Positions 25,352 to 33,424 of a stretch of 64,000 nucleotides of DNA are shown piece after piece. The DNA is from Chitinimonas sp036961565 (GTDB lineage: Bacteria > Pseudomonadota > Gammaproteobacteria > Burkholderiales > Chitinimonadaceae). Every line of letters starts with the position of its first letter. Position 1 is the first letter of the stretch. The notes beneath the pieces are model-generated. The model searched no databases. It saw only the letters and a program-made list of their open reading frames with translations, and was not told the origin of the DNA. The translations under genes were made by a program, and so were the position numbers. The stretch spans positions 186,001 to 250,000 of the forward strand of contig NZ_JBAMDD010000004.1 in the NCBI RefSeq assembly GCF_036961565.1, written 5' to 3'.

Positions 25352-25375
25352 AGCACCCGGGAAACCCCGGGTGCT
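25352..25375. terminator. Terminator-like hairpin after the acyl-CoA dehydrogenase gene
   Basis: AGCACCCGGG (25352-25361), an AAAC loop and CCCGGGTGCT (25366-25375) form a perfect 10-bp GC-rich stem between convergent genes. The T-run is weak, so Rho-independent function is uncertain. It could serve both flanking genes. Confidence 0.5.
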
Positions 25376-25452
25376 TACGATGGCAGTATCGCTAACCTCT
25401 ACCCCGGCTGCGGCAGTGCGGATGAGCCCCCCGCCACCGGTGACAACTGTTT

Positions 25453-26256
25453 TCAGGCCTGCTCGGCCGGCATGCGATAGTGGCCGGAGTCGAACCGGTC
25501 TATGCCGCAACTAAGCGCACTGATCCAGTCCAGAAATGCCAGCAGCACCGTTTTGCCCACCATGTAGCGGCCATGCTGGGGCACCATCATCAGAATTTCA
25601 CCGCGCTCCACCATGGGCCTGACCATATCCGCCCAGAGCCGGCATACCTTGTTCGCCACCATATAGCGGCGATGGAAGCCTTCCATGCTGGGTATCAGCC
25701 GGGTGAATTCCGCTACGGTGCTGACAGGCTCTGCCACCAACTCGTGCGCCACCATGGACGCCCCCATATCGCCCGAGAACAGAATGCGCGAGCGGGGGTC
25801 ATAGAAATGGAAATTACCCTCGGCATGCAGAAAGTGGGCGGGCACTGCGGCGACCCGGCTCTCCCCAAGCTTGAACCAGGCTCCCTCATCCGGCACCCCC
25901 AGAATGCGCCCAGCCGCATTCCCGGCGGTACAGAAATGCGGTACGAAGCGCGACCAGAGCTTGGATACCACCAGGGTGCACTGGGTACTGATCAGCCATT
26001 TATTCAACGAGGCCACAATGTCCGGATCGGCGTGCGAGGCCAGGATGTACTTGAGCTCACGCGCTGGAAAATAGCTCGCCATGGCCATGATAAGGGCGTT
26101 GTAGGTCATGTTGCCAGCCGGATCGATCAAGGCGCCTTCACGCCCCGACACCAGCAGAAACTGATTAGCCTGGACGGCGTGGTCATCATCATCGTCCACC
26201 AGATCGGCAAACATCAGGCAGCGGTGGCTACCATCGTCGTACAGTGAAATCGCCAT
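25453..26256 (-). CDS. ODP-type metallo-beta-lactamase-fold protein (oxygen-binding di-iron-like)
   Basis: A 267-residue cytoplasmic protein that looks like the flavodiiron N-terminal domain alone, without the flavodoxin part. LVSGREGALIDPAG is followed by ILASHADPDIV (the HxD-type ligand motif), HFLHAEGNFHFYD (later His and Glu), ILFSGDMGA (bridging Asp) and VPQHGRYMVG (last His). This matches oxygen-binding di-iron proteins (ODP) known as standalone FDP-like sensors. It may sense or reduce oxygen. No chemotaxis gene is adjacent in the window. The gene is monocistronic and divergent from fabI. Confidence 0.75.
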   Translation of the reverse strand: MAISLYDDGSHRCLMFADLVDDDDDHAVQANQFLLVSGREGALIDPAGNMTYNALIMAMASYFPARELKYILASHADPDIVASLNKWLISTQCTLVVSKLWSRFVPHFCTAGNAAGRILGVPDEGAWFKLGESRVAAVPAHFLHAEGNFHFYDPRSRILFSGDMGASMVAHELVAEPVSTVAEFTRLIPSMEGFHRRYMVANKVCRLWADMVRPMVERGEILMMVPQHGRYMVGKTVLLAFLDWISALSCGIDRFDSGHYRMPAEQA

Positions 26257-26448
26257 ACCTGGCCCTTTAAAGACAAAGCGCGCAGGCTATCCATCCTGGC
26301 CCCTCCCTATTTTGATGCAGCGCAAGATAAGGCGCGATCAGCCACCGCCCAAGGTCATAGCTAGCACCTTTGCCAGTCTGTCCGGCCATCAGATGGCCGG
26401 ATACCCGCCCACAGCCAACAGATCAAGCGTTTGACCGGTGGATCGACG

Positions 26449-26477
26449 TTGGCCCAAGGGCAAGGCAAGGCTACAAT
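26449..26477 (+). promoter_or_regulatory. fabI promoter
   Basis: TTGGCC (26449-26454), a 17-bp spacer and TACAAT (26472-26477) lie 31 bp upstream of the fabI ATG. GAAGGAAGAG is the ribosome-binding region. The same TACAATC -10 recurs upstream of the YheT-like and phosphohexomutase genes. Confidence 0.6.
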
Positions 26478-26508
26478 CGCCGCTTCCCCAAGTGAAGGAA
26501 GAGACAAG

Positions 26509-27291
26509 ATGGGTTTTCTTGCCGACAAGAAGATACTGATCACCGGCCTGCTGTCCAACCGTTCCATCGCCTATGGCATCGCCAAGGCCTGCAAGCGCGA
26601 AGGCGCCACCCTGGCATTTACCTATGTGAACGACAAGCTCAAGGATCGCGTGGTCGAAATGGCCAGCGAGCTGGGCAGCGATATCGTGCTGCGCTGCGAC
26701 GTCAGCTCGGATGAGGAAATCGCTGCCATGGCCGCCGACCTGGGCAAGGTCTGGGACAAGGTAGATGGCGTAGTGCATTCCATCGGCTTCGCCCCGCGCG
26801 AGGCCCTGTCTGGCGACTACCTGGATTCCGTCAGCCGCGAGGCCTTCCAGATCGCCCACGATATCAGCAGCTACAGCTTTGCCGCCCTGGCCAAGGCCCT
26901 GCGTCCGCAACTGGCAGACAACGCCGCCCTGCTGACCCTGAGCTACCTGGGTGCAGAACGCGCCGTGGTGAACTACAACGTCATGGGCTTGGCCAAGGCC
27001 AGCCTGGAAGCCAACGTGCGCTATATGGCGTCAGCACTCGGCGCCCAGGGCATACGCGTCAACGGCATTTCGGCCGGCCCCATCAAAACCCTGGCCGCCG
27101 CCGGTATTGCTGGCTTCTCCAAGATACTGCACCACGTGGAAGAGTCCGCACCACTGAAGCGCAATGTCACCATAGAGGAAGTCGGCAACGTCGCCGCCTT
27201 CCTGCTGTCTGACCTGTCCTCGGCCGTGACCGGCGAAATTATGCACGTGGACGCCGGCTACAGCACGGTGGCTGCAGGCATGGGCGAGTAA
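26509..27291 (+). CDS. fabI: Enoyl-[acyl-carrier-protein] reductase (NADH)
   Basis: A 260-residue FabI. LITGLLSNRSIAYGIAKA is the nucleotide-binding segment that replaces the usual TGxxxGxG of short-chain dehydrogenases. YLGAERAVVNYNVMGLAKAS carries the Y-x6-Y-x6-K active-site pattern, and GISAGPIKTLAAAGI is the substrate loop. It performs the last reduction of each fatty-acid elongation cycle and is the triclosan target in this family. The start at 26509 has a good ribosome-binding site and promoter. Confidence 0.97.
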   Translation: MGFLADKKILITGLLSNRSIAYGIAKACKREGATLAFTYVNDKLKDRVVEMASELGSDIVLRCDVSSDEEIAAMAADLGKVWDKVDGVVHSIGFAPREALSGDYLDSVSREAFQIAHDISSYSFAALAKALRPQLADNAALLTLSYLGAERAVVNYNVMGLAKASLEANVRYMASALGAQGIRVNGISAGPIKTLAAAGIAGFSKILHHVEESAPLKRNVTIEEVGNVAAFLLSDLSSAVTGEIMHVDAGYSTVAAGMGE

Positions 27292-27303
27292 GTCTGGCCG
27301 CAC

Positions 27304-27352
27304 TGGCACCAACAACAGCGCCCGGCAAGTCCGGGCGTTGTTGTTGGTGCCA
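27304..27352. terminator. Long hairpin downstream of fabI
   Basis: TGGCACCAACAACA..CGCCCGG pairs with CCGGGCG..TGTTGTTGGTGCCA around a CAAGT loop, about 21 bp of nearly perfect stem starting 13 bp after the fabI stop. It has no T-run, so it may stabilise the mRNA end or assist Rho rather than act as a classic terminator. Confidence 0.55.
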
Positions 27353-27574
27353 AGCTCATGCAGAGGAAACGTGGCAAGCCCGGCCACGGTATCGCCATAA
27401 CCCATGGTGCGATTCCCCGCTCCCGTCTCGATAATATATATTGCATACAGATGGTCAAGCTGCCATCAACCCGTCACCGCGATCAAGGCATAGTGTTCGG
27501 CAAGGCGTGTAACGCATATACAACCAGTACGGCAGTCCTGCCCGTATCGGCAGGCAAAAATCGGGAGCACTAGC

Positions 27575-28366
27575 ATGCTGGCCCCTATCCGATTCGCCTT
27601 GCCCCTGTTGCTCTGTACCATCCTGGCGCAGGCTGAGGTCGTAACATTCCGGGTGGCCTACGAGGACAAGGACACCCCCGATCACACCGGTGCTTCAGAA
27701 CTGATCCCGGACGATCCGGGCATCTCGGTAGAGCTGATCAAGCTGATCGAGACACGGGTCCCCAACCTGCGCATCAGCTTTAGCCGCAAACCCTGGCTGC
27801 GTTGCCTGGCCGAGCTGGAAAGCGGTGCCGCCGACGGTATCTTTGCCAGCAGCTTCAAGCAGGAGCGGCTGAAAATAGGGGTCTATCCCATGAAGGACGG
27901 TAAGGATGACCGCAGCTACCGGCTCGATACCAAGTCCTACAGTCTCTACAAACTCAAGGATGCGGCGGTTTCCTGGGACGGTAGCCGCTTCAGCCACCTC
28001 AAACAGGACATCGCCGCCATGCGTGGCTACGCCATCGTCGACGACCTCAAAAAGATGGGGGTTGCCGTCAGCGAGGTCGATAAATCGGAGAATGCCTTCA
28101 GGATGCTGCTGGCCGGCCGTATCGACGGCTTTGCCCAACTGACCGAGGTCGGCGACTATACGCTGAAGAAAGACCCCAGCTTCCAGCGCATCGTCAAGGT
28201 CACACCACCTATCGTGGTCAAGGATTACTACCTGCAGATCAGCCATCGCTTCCAGGCTCGCTACCCGGAACTGACGCTGACCATCTGGAAAACACTGGCA
28301 GAACTAAGGCAGACCGAGATGGAGCGTCTGACGCTCAAATACATGAAGGGCTATACCAGTGATTGA
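27575..28366 (+). CDS. Periplasmic substrate-binding protein (SBP_bac_3-like)
   Basis: A 263-residue exported protein with a signal peptide (FALPLLLCTILAQA, cleavage before EVV). The mature part has the two-lobed pattern of amino-acid ABC binding proteins: ISVELIKLIETRVP, FSRKPWLRCLAELESGAADGIFASSF (typical R-W-x-R-xxxxL-xxGxxDG) and a later hinge with LLAGRIDGFAQLTEVG. No transporter genes are adjacent, so it may be an orphan or act as a sensor-type protein. Ligand unknown; polar amino acids are typical for the family. Confidence 0.82.
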   Translation: MLAPIRFALPLLLCTILAQAEVVTFRVAYEDKDTPDHTGASELIPDDPGISVELIKLIETRVPNLRISFSRKPWLRCLAELESGAADGIFASSFKQERLKIGVYPMKDGKDDRSYRLDTKSYSLYKLKDAAVSWDGSRFSHLKQDIAAMRGYAIVDDLKKMGVAVSEVDKSENAFRMLLAGRIDGFAQLTEVGDYTLKKDPSFQRIVKVTPPIVVKDYYLQISHRFQARYPELTLTIWKTLAELRQTEMERLTLKYMKGYTSD

Positions 28367-28436
28367 GCGGGCGCCTTGCCGATAGATCGAGGTCGGGATG
28401 TATGAGCGCTGTACGACGGGCTTGGCTCGCCCTGCA

Positions 28437-29117
28437 TCAGCGCTCGCTCAACCGCCAGCCTTGCTGCACCGTGCCTTCGCCCAGCCCTGCCACACGCAGG
28501 CCATCCATGCCCCCTCCCCCCGCACAGACCAAGGCCACATGCAGGCCCAAGTCAGACACATGCCAGCTGGCGGCATTGCCGCCCACCGGCATTGGCGAGG
28601 CCAACAGGCGCCGCATCAGGGCGTAATCCAACCCCAGCCCATGGGATTTGAGCCAGGCCTCTTTCAGCGTCCAGTACTCGGTAAATTGCGCCAGTGCAGC
28701 CGTTGGCGCCAAACCTACCAGGGTAGCCTGCTCAGCAGGGTGGCACACCATGGCAGCCATGCCCGCAATATCCCGGCCGGGCTTGGCCAGTTCCAAATCC
28801 ACGCCCACCGGGCCATCGGCCACAGCGCACAACAACCAGTCGCCACTGTGTGACAGGCTGACGGACAACCCTGCACGGCCGACCACGCGTGGCGGCTCCC
28901 CTGCCTGGCTATCTATCTGCCAATCAGCGGGCTGCCCACCATACGCCTGGCTCAGCAACCTGCGCGCAAGGTAATGCCCCGCCAGAAACTGCGCTCGCCG
29001 CCTTGGCGCGCTGATCGCATCAAGCCGCGCCTGCTCCGAACCGCTCAAAGCAAAAGAGCCTGCCGCCTGCAGTTCAGCCGTCAGCCGATCACAGGGGACA
29101 AGCTCCAGATGCAGCAT
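28437..29117 (-). CDS. 4'-Phosphopantetheinyl transferase (Sfp type)
   Basis: A 226-residue protein with the PPTase signatures FLAGHYLARRLLSQAYG, VSLSHSGDWLLCAVA, the Mg-binding VGVDLELAKPG and the second motif TEYWTLKEAWLKSHGLGLDY. It moves phosphopantetheine from CoA to a conserved Ser of carrier proteins. It lies just downstream of the aryl polyene cluster on the same strand and is the natural candidate to activate the two ACPs at 45.6-46.2 kb. It is convergent with the periplasmic binding protein gene. Confidence 0.93.
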   Translation of the reverse strand: MLHLELVPCDRLTAELQAAGSFALSGSEQARLDAISAPRRRAQFLAGHYLARRLLSQAYGGQPADWQIDSQAGEPPRVVGRAGLSVSLSHSGDWLLCAVADGPVGVDLELAKPGRDIAGMAAMVCHPAEQATLVGLAPTAALAQFTEYWTLKEAWLKSHGLGLDYALMRRLLASPMPVGGNAASWHVSDLGLHVALVCAGGGGMDGLRVAGLGEGTVQQGWRLSER

Positions 29118-29126
29118 GGCGGACAG

Positions 29127-29564
29127 CTACTTTCCTATCTTGGCATAGTTGCCCTTGAGGGCCACGCCTATGACGAAGTTACCAGCATGGCATTGAAAAG
29201 TGCTGCTGCTCTTGGTCTCGTTCTTCTTGTAGTAGCTGACGATATCAACCACTGCATTGGCACCGCGCTGCTTGGCAGACTCCTGGAACGCAATCAGTGC
29301 CGACAGGGCAGCCCACTTGCAACCAAACTCGTCGCTCTTGCCAACACCATTGGTCTTCTGGTTGGACGTATCGCTACCCATTTTCTTCTGGATTTTGGGT
29401 GTTTTCTGCCCATTCAGGAAAAACTTGACCGAGCCATCCAGCTTGCCTTCTGCCTCGGGCATGGCCAGCACATCGGCCAGCGGTATATCAAGCACAGAAT
29501 CACGCGCCATGGCCAAGGGTGAAACAAGCACTGCAGCAGCCAACACCAATATCGTTCTTTTCAT
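29127..29564 (-). CDS. Small exported protein, RcsF/YbjQ-like pattern
   Basis: A 145-residue exported protein starting at ATG 29564 behind GGAGGA. The signal ends near LAMA-RD. The mature protein has KWAALSALIAFQESAKQRGANAVV followed by SYYKKNETKSSSTFQCHAGNF; this GANAVV-x-I pattern with flanking Cys residues occurs in RcsF/YbjQ-like small envelope proteins. Similar sequences are often mislabelled as excinuclease subunits in annotation; there is no UvrA feature here. It sits between the PPTase gene (9 bp) and the tandem paralogs. Function is unknown. Confidence 0.65.
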   Translation of the reverse strand: MKRTILVLAAAVLVSPLAMARDSVLDIPLADVLAMPEAEGKLDGSVKFFLNGQKTPKIQKKMGSDTSNQKTNGVGKSDEFGCKWAALSALIAFQESAKQRGANAVVDIVSYYKKNETKSSSTFQCHAGNFVIGVALKGNYAKIGK

Positions 29565-29721
29565 GCTTCCTCCGGTCTACGAATGGGGTGCCACACCAAT
29601 CCAAACTGGCTGGCAGCCCCGCAGACTAATCGCTCCTGGCCTGGCACGGAAGCTTAAAAAGTACCGTTGCCCGCCAGGCCATGAAGAACGGCCGCGGCTG
29701 CCGCAGCACTCAACGTCATCA

Positions 29722-30282
29722 TCAGGAGGCTTTGACGTCTTCTGCCACAGCCGGTTCTGCCTTGGCGGGTTCTACCGGATCATTCTCAATCTTCGCCTTG
29801 GGGTTGTAGGCCCAGTTGTACAAATCCTTGCTCAGACCTTTGGAAACGTGTCGGAACAGAGCACAGGTACTCCGGAATGGAGTCCAGAACCGGGGTACAC
29901 CGGAAGTTGCACGCCGAAACTCGACCGTGCGGGTTTCCTTACCCTCTTCCACCAACTCGGCACGTACCATCATGGATTTGCGACCAGACCAACTACCGCC
30001 GCCATTACCCACCGCAGATGCTATTTGAACGCGCATCACCGCATAGCCAGCCGTATCCTTATCTTCCTCGACGACACCACGACCATCTTTGTTGCGCTTT
30101 GTCAGTTGTTGCTCAAGCTGCTCGGCCAGAACGGCTTCCAAGCTGCACTCATCCTTTATCTTATCCCTGACTTCTGTTTCATCTGAATACACAATGGGGA
30201 GAGACAACAAAACCTTATCTGCAGCCAAGCTGGGCAAGGCAATTGGCAGTAGGGCGATGGCAATTACAAGCGTTTTTTTCAT
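29722..30282 (-). CDS. Exported protein, paralog A of the tandem pair
   Basis: About 186 residues from ATG 30282 (a GTG lies three bases upstream). The signal ends at LPSLAADKVLLSLPIV. It shares with its neighbour the pattern AADKVLL-LPI, then KDECSLEAVLAEQLEQQLTKRN-DG, a central glycine-rich GNGGGSWSGRKSMMVRAEL, a conserved basic segment, FWTPFRSTCALFRHVSKGL and a Trp-containing end, NWAYNP. Two conserved Cys (DEC and STC) suggest a disulfide. The C-terminal tail is Ala/Glu/Lys-rich. I do not recognise the family. Confidence 0.7.
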   Translation of the reverse strand: MKKTLVIAIALLPIALPSLAADKVLLSLPIVYSDETEVRDKIKDECSLEAVLAEQLEQQLTKRNKDGRGVVEEDKDTAGYAVMRVQIASAVGNGGGSWSGRKSMMVRAELVEEGKETRTVEFRRATSGVPRFWTPFRSTCALFRHVSKGLSKDLYNWAYNPKAKIENDPVEPAKAEPAVAEDVKAS

Positions 30283-30353
30283 CACGTTAAGAAATCTTTC
30301 TATTTAGTAAATACAGGTGGATTGGTGCTCATCAGGGCAAGACCATCCTACAA

Positions 30354-30917
30354 TTAAGACGCAGTCGAGTCCTGAATCGCACCGGCAGCTGGTGACTCCT
30401 CCACTTTATCTGTGGGTTTTACAGCCTTATTTGGCAAAGCCTGCTCTTCATAAGCCCAAGACACCGCAGAAGCTGCCAACTCGCCACTGGCATAGGAGAA
30501 AATACTGCAAGTATCCCTTAAGGGTCCCCAAAACCCACCTCTTGTAGTCTTGCTGAATCGCTTACTTTGCATCACCTTGCCGTTCTCAAGCAAGGCTGCA
30601 CGTATCGTCAATGCTTTGTGTCCTGTCACACCCCCTCCACCCATGCCCGCCACCAAGGATATCTGTACCTGCAGCACCTTTATGCCAGCATGGTCCATAC
30701 CAGGCAACAATAGGCTACTACCATCACTGTTCCGCTTGGCCAGCAATGCGCCTATGTCCTCTTCCAGATCCTTCTCGATGGCGCACTCTCGCTTAACCTT
30801 CTTATTTATCCCCGAGCCGTCTGCCAAGGTAATAGGCACCTCTAACAGCACCTTGTCGGCAGCCCACACTGGCAGCGAAAAAACAGCTGCCAAGGAAATA
30901 CTGATTATCTTGTTCAT
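30354..30917 (-). CDS. Exported protein, paralog B of the tandem pair
   Basis: A 187-residue exported protein starting at ATG 30917 (signal FSLPVWAADKV). It parallels the next gene: AADKVLLEVPI, RECAIEKDLEEDIGALLAKRNSDG, VAGMGGGGVTGHKALTIRAAL, FWGPLRDTCSIFSYASGEL and SWAYEEQ, each at the same relative position, including the two Cys. The tail is again Glu/Ala/Lys-rich. Overall identity is clearly modest, implying an old duplication. It lies between the last aryl polyene gene (58 bp) and paralog A (71 bp). Composition is AT-richer than the cluster. Confidence 0.7.
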   Translation of the reverse strand: MNKIISISLAAVFSLPVWAADKVLLEVPITLADGSGINKKVKRECAIEKDLEEDIGALLAKRNSDGSSLLLPGMDHAGIKVLQVQISLVAGMGGGGVTGHKALTIRAALLENGKVMQSKRFSKTTRGGFWGPLRDTCSIFSYASGELAASAVSWAYEEQALPNKAVKPTDKVEESPAAGAIQDSTAS

Positions 30918-30975
30918 TAAACGCTGCTTTCCATAATGACACTCGACTCTTTAGCGATCATTGCGTCCTCCACCG

Positions 30976-32205
30976 CTACCAACGACGGAACACCAAAGAC
31001 GTATTAATCCCACCAAACGCGAAGTTATTGCTCATCACGATATCGGTTTCTATCTTCCTGCCCTCGCCCGTGATGTAGTCCAGCGCACCGCAGCGCGGGT
31101 CTACCGTTTCCAGGTTCAGGGTTGGGGCAAACCAGCCGCTGTGCATCATCTGTATGCTCATCCAGGCCTCCAGCGCGCCGCAGGCACCCAGGGTGTGGCC
31201 CATATAGCTCTTGAGCGAGCTGATGGGCATGCGCTCGCCGAATACGCTATGGGTAGCTTGGGTTTCGGCCACATCGCCCTGGTCGGTGGCGGTGCCGTGG
31301 GCGTTGACATAGGCGATGTCGGATGGCGACAACTGGGCGTCATCCAAGGCCAGTTGCATTGCCACCGCCATGGTCTCGGCATTGGGGTGGGTGACATGGC
31401 GGCCGTCGCTATTGGTGCCATAGCCGATGATCTCAGCGTAGATTTTGGCGCCACGTGCCTTGGCATGCTCCAGCTCTTCCAGCACAAAGGTACAGGCGCC
31501 TTCGCCCAGCACCAGGCCATCACGGTTGGCATCAAAGGGGCGCGGGGTCAGGTTGGGGCTGTCGTTGTGCTTGACGCTGGTGGCGAACAGGGTGTCGAAC
31601 ACGGCCGCTTCGGTGGCATCGAGCTCCTCGGCGCCGCCGGCCAGCATGGCCACCTGCTTGCCCGACTGTATCATCTCGTAGGCGTAGCCTATGCCCTGGC
31701 TGCCCGATGTACAGGCGCTGGAGGTGGTGACGATGCGGCCGGTGATACCAAAGAACACACCGATATTCACAGCGGCGGTGTGCGCCATCATGCGGATATA
31801 GGTGGTGGCACTGACGCCATCGACGGTCTTCTCGACGATCATGCGACCAAAGTCACCCATATTGGCGGGCGTACCCGAGGACGAACCGTAGGAGATGCCC
31901 ATGCGGCCGCTCTTGACCAGCGGATCGCCCAGCAGGCCGGCATCGAGCAATGCCTTTTCACTGGCACGCGTGGCCATCTGCGCCACCCTGCCCATGCTGC
32001 GGGTGTTCTTGCGGTTGTAGGTCTCGGGGGGCAGCACAAAGTCCGGCACGGGCACACCCACCTGGGTATGCAGGCCGTCGTACTCCGCCCATTCATGCAT
32101 CACCTGTACGGCATTGCGGCCTGCCTGCAGCCGCGCCAATACGGTGGGCCAGTCATGCCCAAGCGGGCTGATCGCGCCTATGCCAGTCACCACTACGCGT
32201 TTCAT
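30976..32205 (-). CDS. Aryl polyene beta-ketoacyl-ACP synthase (FabF-like)
   Basis: A 409-residue ketosynthase with all three active residues: Cys in TTSSACTSGSQG (Cys165), His in NAHGTATDQGD and His in KSYMGHTLGACG. A phenylalanine gate-like region (FGGINTSLVF) closes the fold. It is expected to catalyse the decarboxylative condensations that build the polyene, in partnership with the other ketosynthase at 33421. The start overlaps the ketoreductase stop as ATGA. It corresponds in position to the final ketosynthase of known aryl polyene clusters (ApeO-like). Confidence 0.93.
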   Translation of the reverse strand: MKRVVVTGIGAISPLGHDWPTVLARLQAGRNAVQVMHEWAEYDGLHTQVGVPVPDFVLPPETYNRKNTRSMGRVAQMATRASEKALLDAGLLGDPLVKSGRMGISYGSSSGTPANMGDFGRMIVEKTVDGVSATTYIRMMAHTAAVNIGVFFGITGRIVTTSSACTSGSQGIGYAYEMIQSGKQVAMLAGGAEELDATEAAVFDTLFATSVKHNDSPNLTPRPFDANRDGLVLGEGACTFVLEELEHAKARGAKIYAEIIGYGTNSDGRHVTHPNAETMAVAMQLALDDAQLSPSDIAYVNAHGTATDQGDVAETQATHSVFGERMPISSLKSYMGHTLGACGALEAWMSIQMMHSGWFAPTLNLETVDPRCGALDYITGEGRKIETDIVMSNNFAFGGINTSLVFRRW

Positions 32206-32933
32206 CCCATCAACCCCCCATTAACTGAAATCACTTGCCGCGTAATGTACGCAGCATCCTCACTCATCAAGAAACTCACGGTCGCCGCCACTTCCTCCGG
32301 CTTACCCATGCGCTTGGCCGGTATCATCTTCAAGGCCTCGTCCAGCACTTCGGCCTCGACCATCTCGGTATCGATCAGGCCCGGCGCCACGCAGTTGACC
32401 GTGATGGCGCGGCTGGCCAACTCCACCGCCAGCGCCTTGGTAGCACCGATGATGCCGGCCTTGGCCGCACTGTAGTTCACCTGCCCGCGATTCCCCATCA
32501 GGCCCGATACGGACGACAGCGTCACGATGCGGCCGGGCTTGCGCCGGCGTACCAGCGGCATGGTCAGCGGGTGCAGCACGTTGTAAAAGCTGTCCAGGTT
32601 GGTATGGATCACCGCATCCCAATCTTCGGCCGGCATGGCCGGGAAGGCATTGTCGCGGGCGATGCCGGCATTGCAGACCACGCCGTAGTAGCAGCCATGT
32701 GCTTCCACATCGGCCAGCAGCACCTCGGCTGCGTGGGCGCGGTCGGCCACATCAAACTGCAGCACCCGTGCAGTACGCCCCAGCGCGACGATCTCTGCCG
32801 CCACGGCATCGGCCTCGTCCACCCGGCTGCGGCAGTGCAGCACCAGATCATAGCCATCGCGGGCCAGTCGCAAGGCGATCGCCTTACCTATGCCACGGCT
32901 GGAACCCGTGACCAATATGGTCTTGTCCATCAT
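32202..32933 (-). CDS. 3-Ketoacyl-ACP reductase of the aryl polyene cluster (FabG-like)
   Basis: About 243 residues. Start ATG 32933 is preferred because GAGG lies 8 bases upstream; a second ATG follows at 32930 and a longer start at 32951 is possible. TGSSRGIGKAIA is the NADPH site, NAGIARDN and SSVSGLMGNRGQVNYSAAKAG carry the S-Y-K catalytic triad. It reduces the beta-keto group in each polyene cycle (ApeQ-like). It overlaps the downstream ketosynthase start by 4 bp. Confidence 0.93.
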   Translation of the reverse strand: MMDKTILVTGSSRGIGKAIALRLARDGYDLVLHCRSRVDEADAVAAEIVALGRTARVLQFDVADRAHAAEVLLADVEAHGCYYGVVCNAGIARDNAFPAMPAEDWDAVIHTNLDSFYNVLHPLTMPLVRRRKPGRIVTLSSVSGLMGNRGQVNYSAAKAGIIGATKALAVELASRAITVNCVAPGLIDTEMVEAEVLDEALKMIPAKRMGKPEEVAATVSFLMSEDAAYITRQVISVNGGLMG

Positions 32934-32959
32934 TCCTGCTACCTCATTCATGCTATCGC

Positions 32960-33424
32960 TCAGCTACCATCCGCCTGGCCCGCCAGGAATGCCTCGGCAT
33001 CCTTGGGCTCGAATACGGTAAGTGCCGCGCTGGCGACCAACTGATCGCCTATCTCTATCCGGCAGTCGAACTGCCCCAATCCATTGTCGGCCTGAAAGGC
33101 TCGCCTGGCGCTTACCCGCAGGGTCTGCCCTGGCAAGAAATGCGACACCTGGCAGTCGTAGCGGCGGCTGCCCAGAAGAAACCCAACCTTGGGCTCGCCA
33201 CCGGCCAGCCTGGCCTGCCATCCAGCCCAGGCCGCCACCGCCTGGGCCATGAACTCAATGCCCACCCAGCCGGCTACGCCATAGCCATCAAAGAACAGGC
33301 CGTCGGCACGGATGTCCACCTCGGCCACCAAGGACTCCGCATCCCCCGTCAGCGCACGATCCAGCAGGCTCATGGTGCCGGCATGCGGCACGATGGCCGA
33401 AATCGGGTAGTCGATCTGCGTCAT
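32960..33424 (-). CDS. Hotdog-fold dehydratase of the aryl polyene cluster (ApeP-like)
   Basis: A 154-residue hotdog-fold protein. It begins with IPHAGTMSLLDRALTG (a His-containing segment like FabZ/FabA) and continues with GWVGIEFMAQAVAAWAGWQARL and LGSRRYDCQVSHFLPGQTLRV. This matches the ApeP-type beta-hydroxyacyl-ACP dehydratases of aryl polyene loci. It would remove water from the beta-hydroxy intermediate to leave a double bond. A second dehydratase-like domain is fused to the AMP ligase at 43336-45027. It overlaps the ketosynthase upstream by 4 bp. Confidence 0.88.
   Translation of the reverse strand: MTQIDYPISAIVPHAGTMSLLDRALTGDAESLVAEVDIRADGLFFDGYGVAGWVGIEFMAQAVAAWAGWQARLAGGEPKVGFLLGSRRYDCQVSHFLPGQTLRVSARRAFQADNGLGQFDCRIEIGDQLVASAALTVFEPKDAEAFLAGQADGS

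Noticed and set aside
25479..25520. A stretch resembling the T-arm of a tRNA on the minus strand (GGTTCGACTCCGGCC)
   Set aside because: It encodes part of the ODP-type protein C-terminus (GIDRFDSGHYR), and no acceptor stem or anticodon arm could be built around it.
30961..32475. 504-codon antisense frame over the ketosynthase genes
   Set aside because: Shadow of the FabF-like and FabG-like genes, whose active-site motifs are clear.
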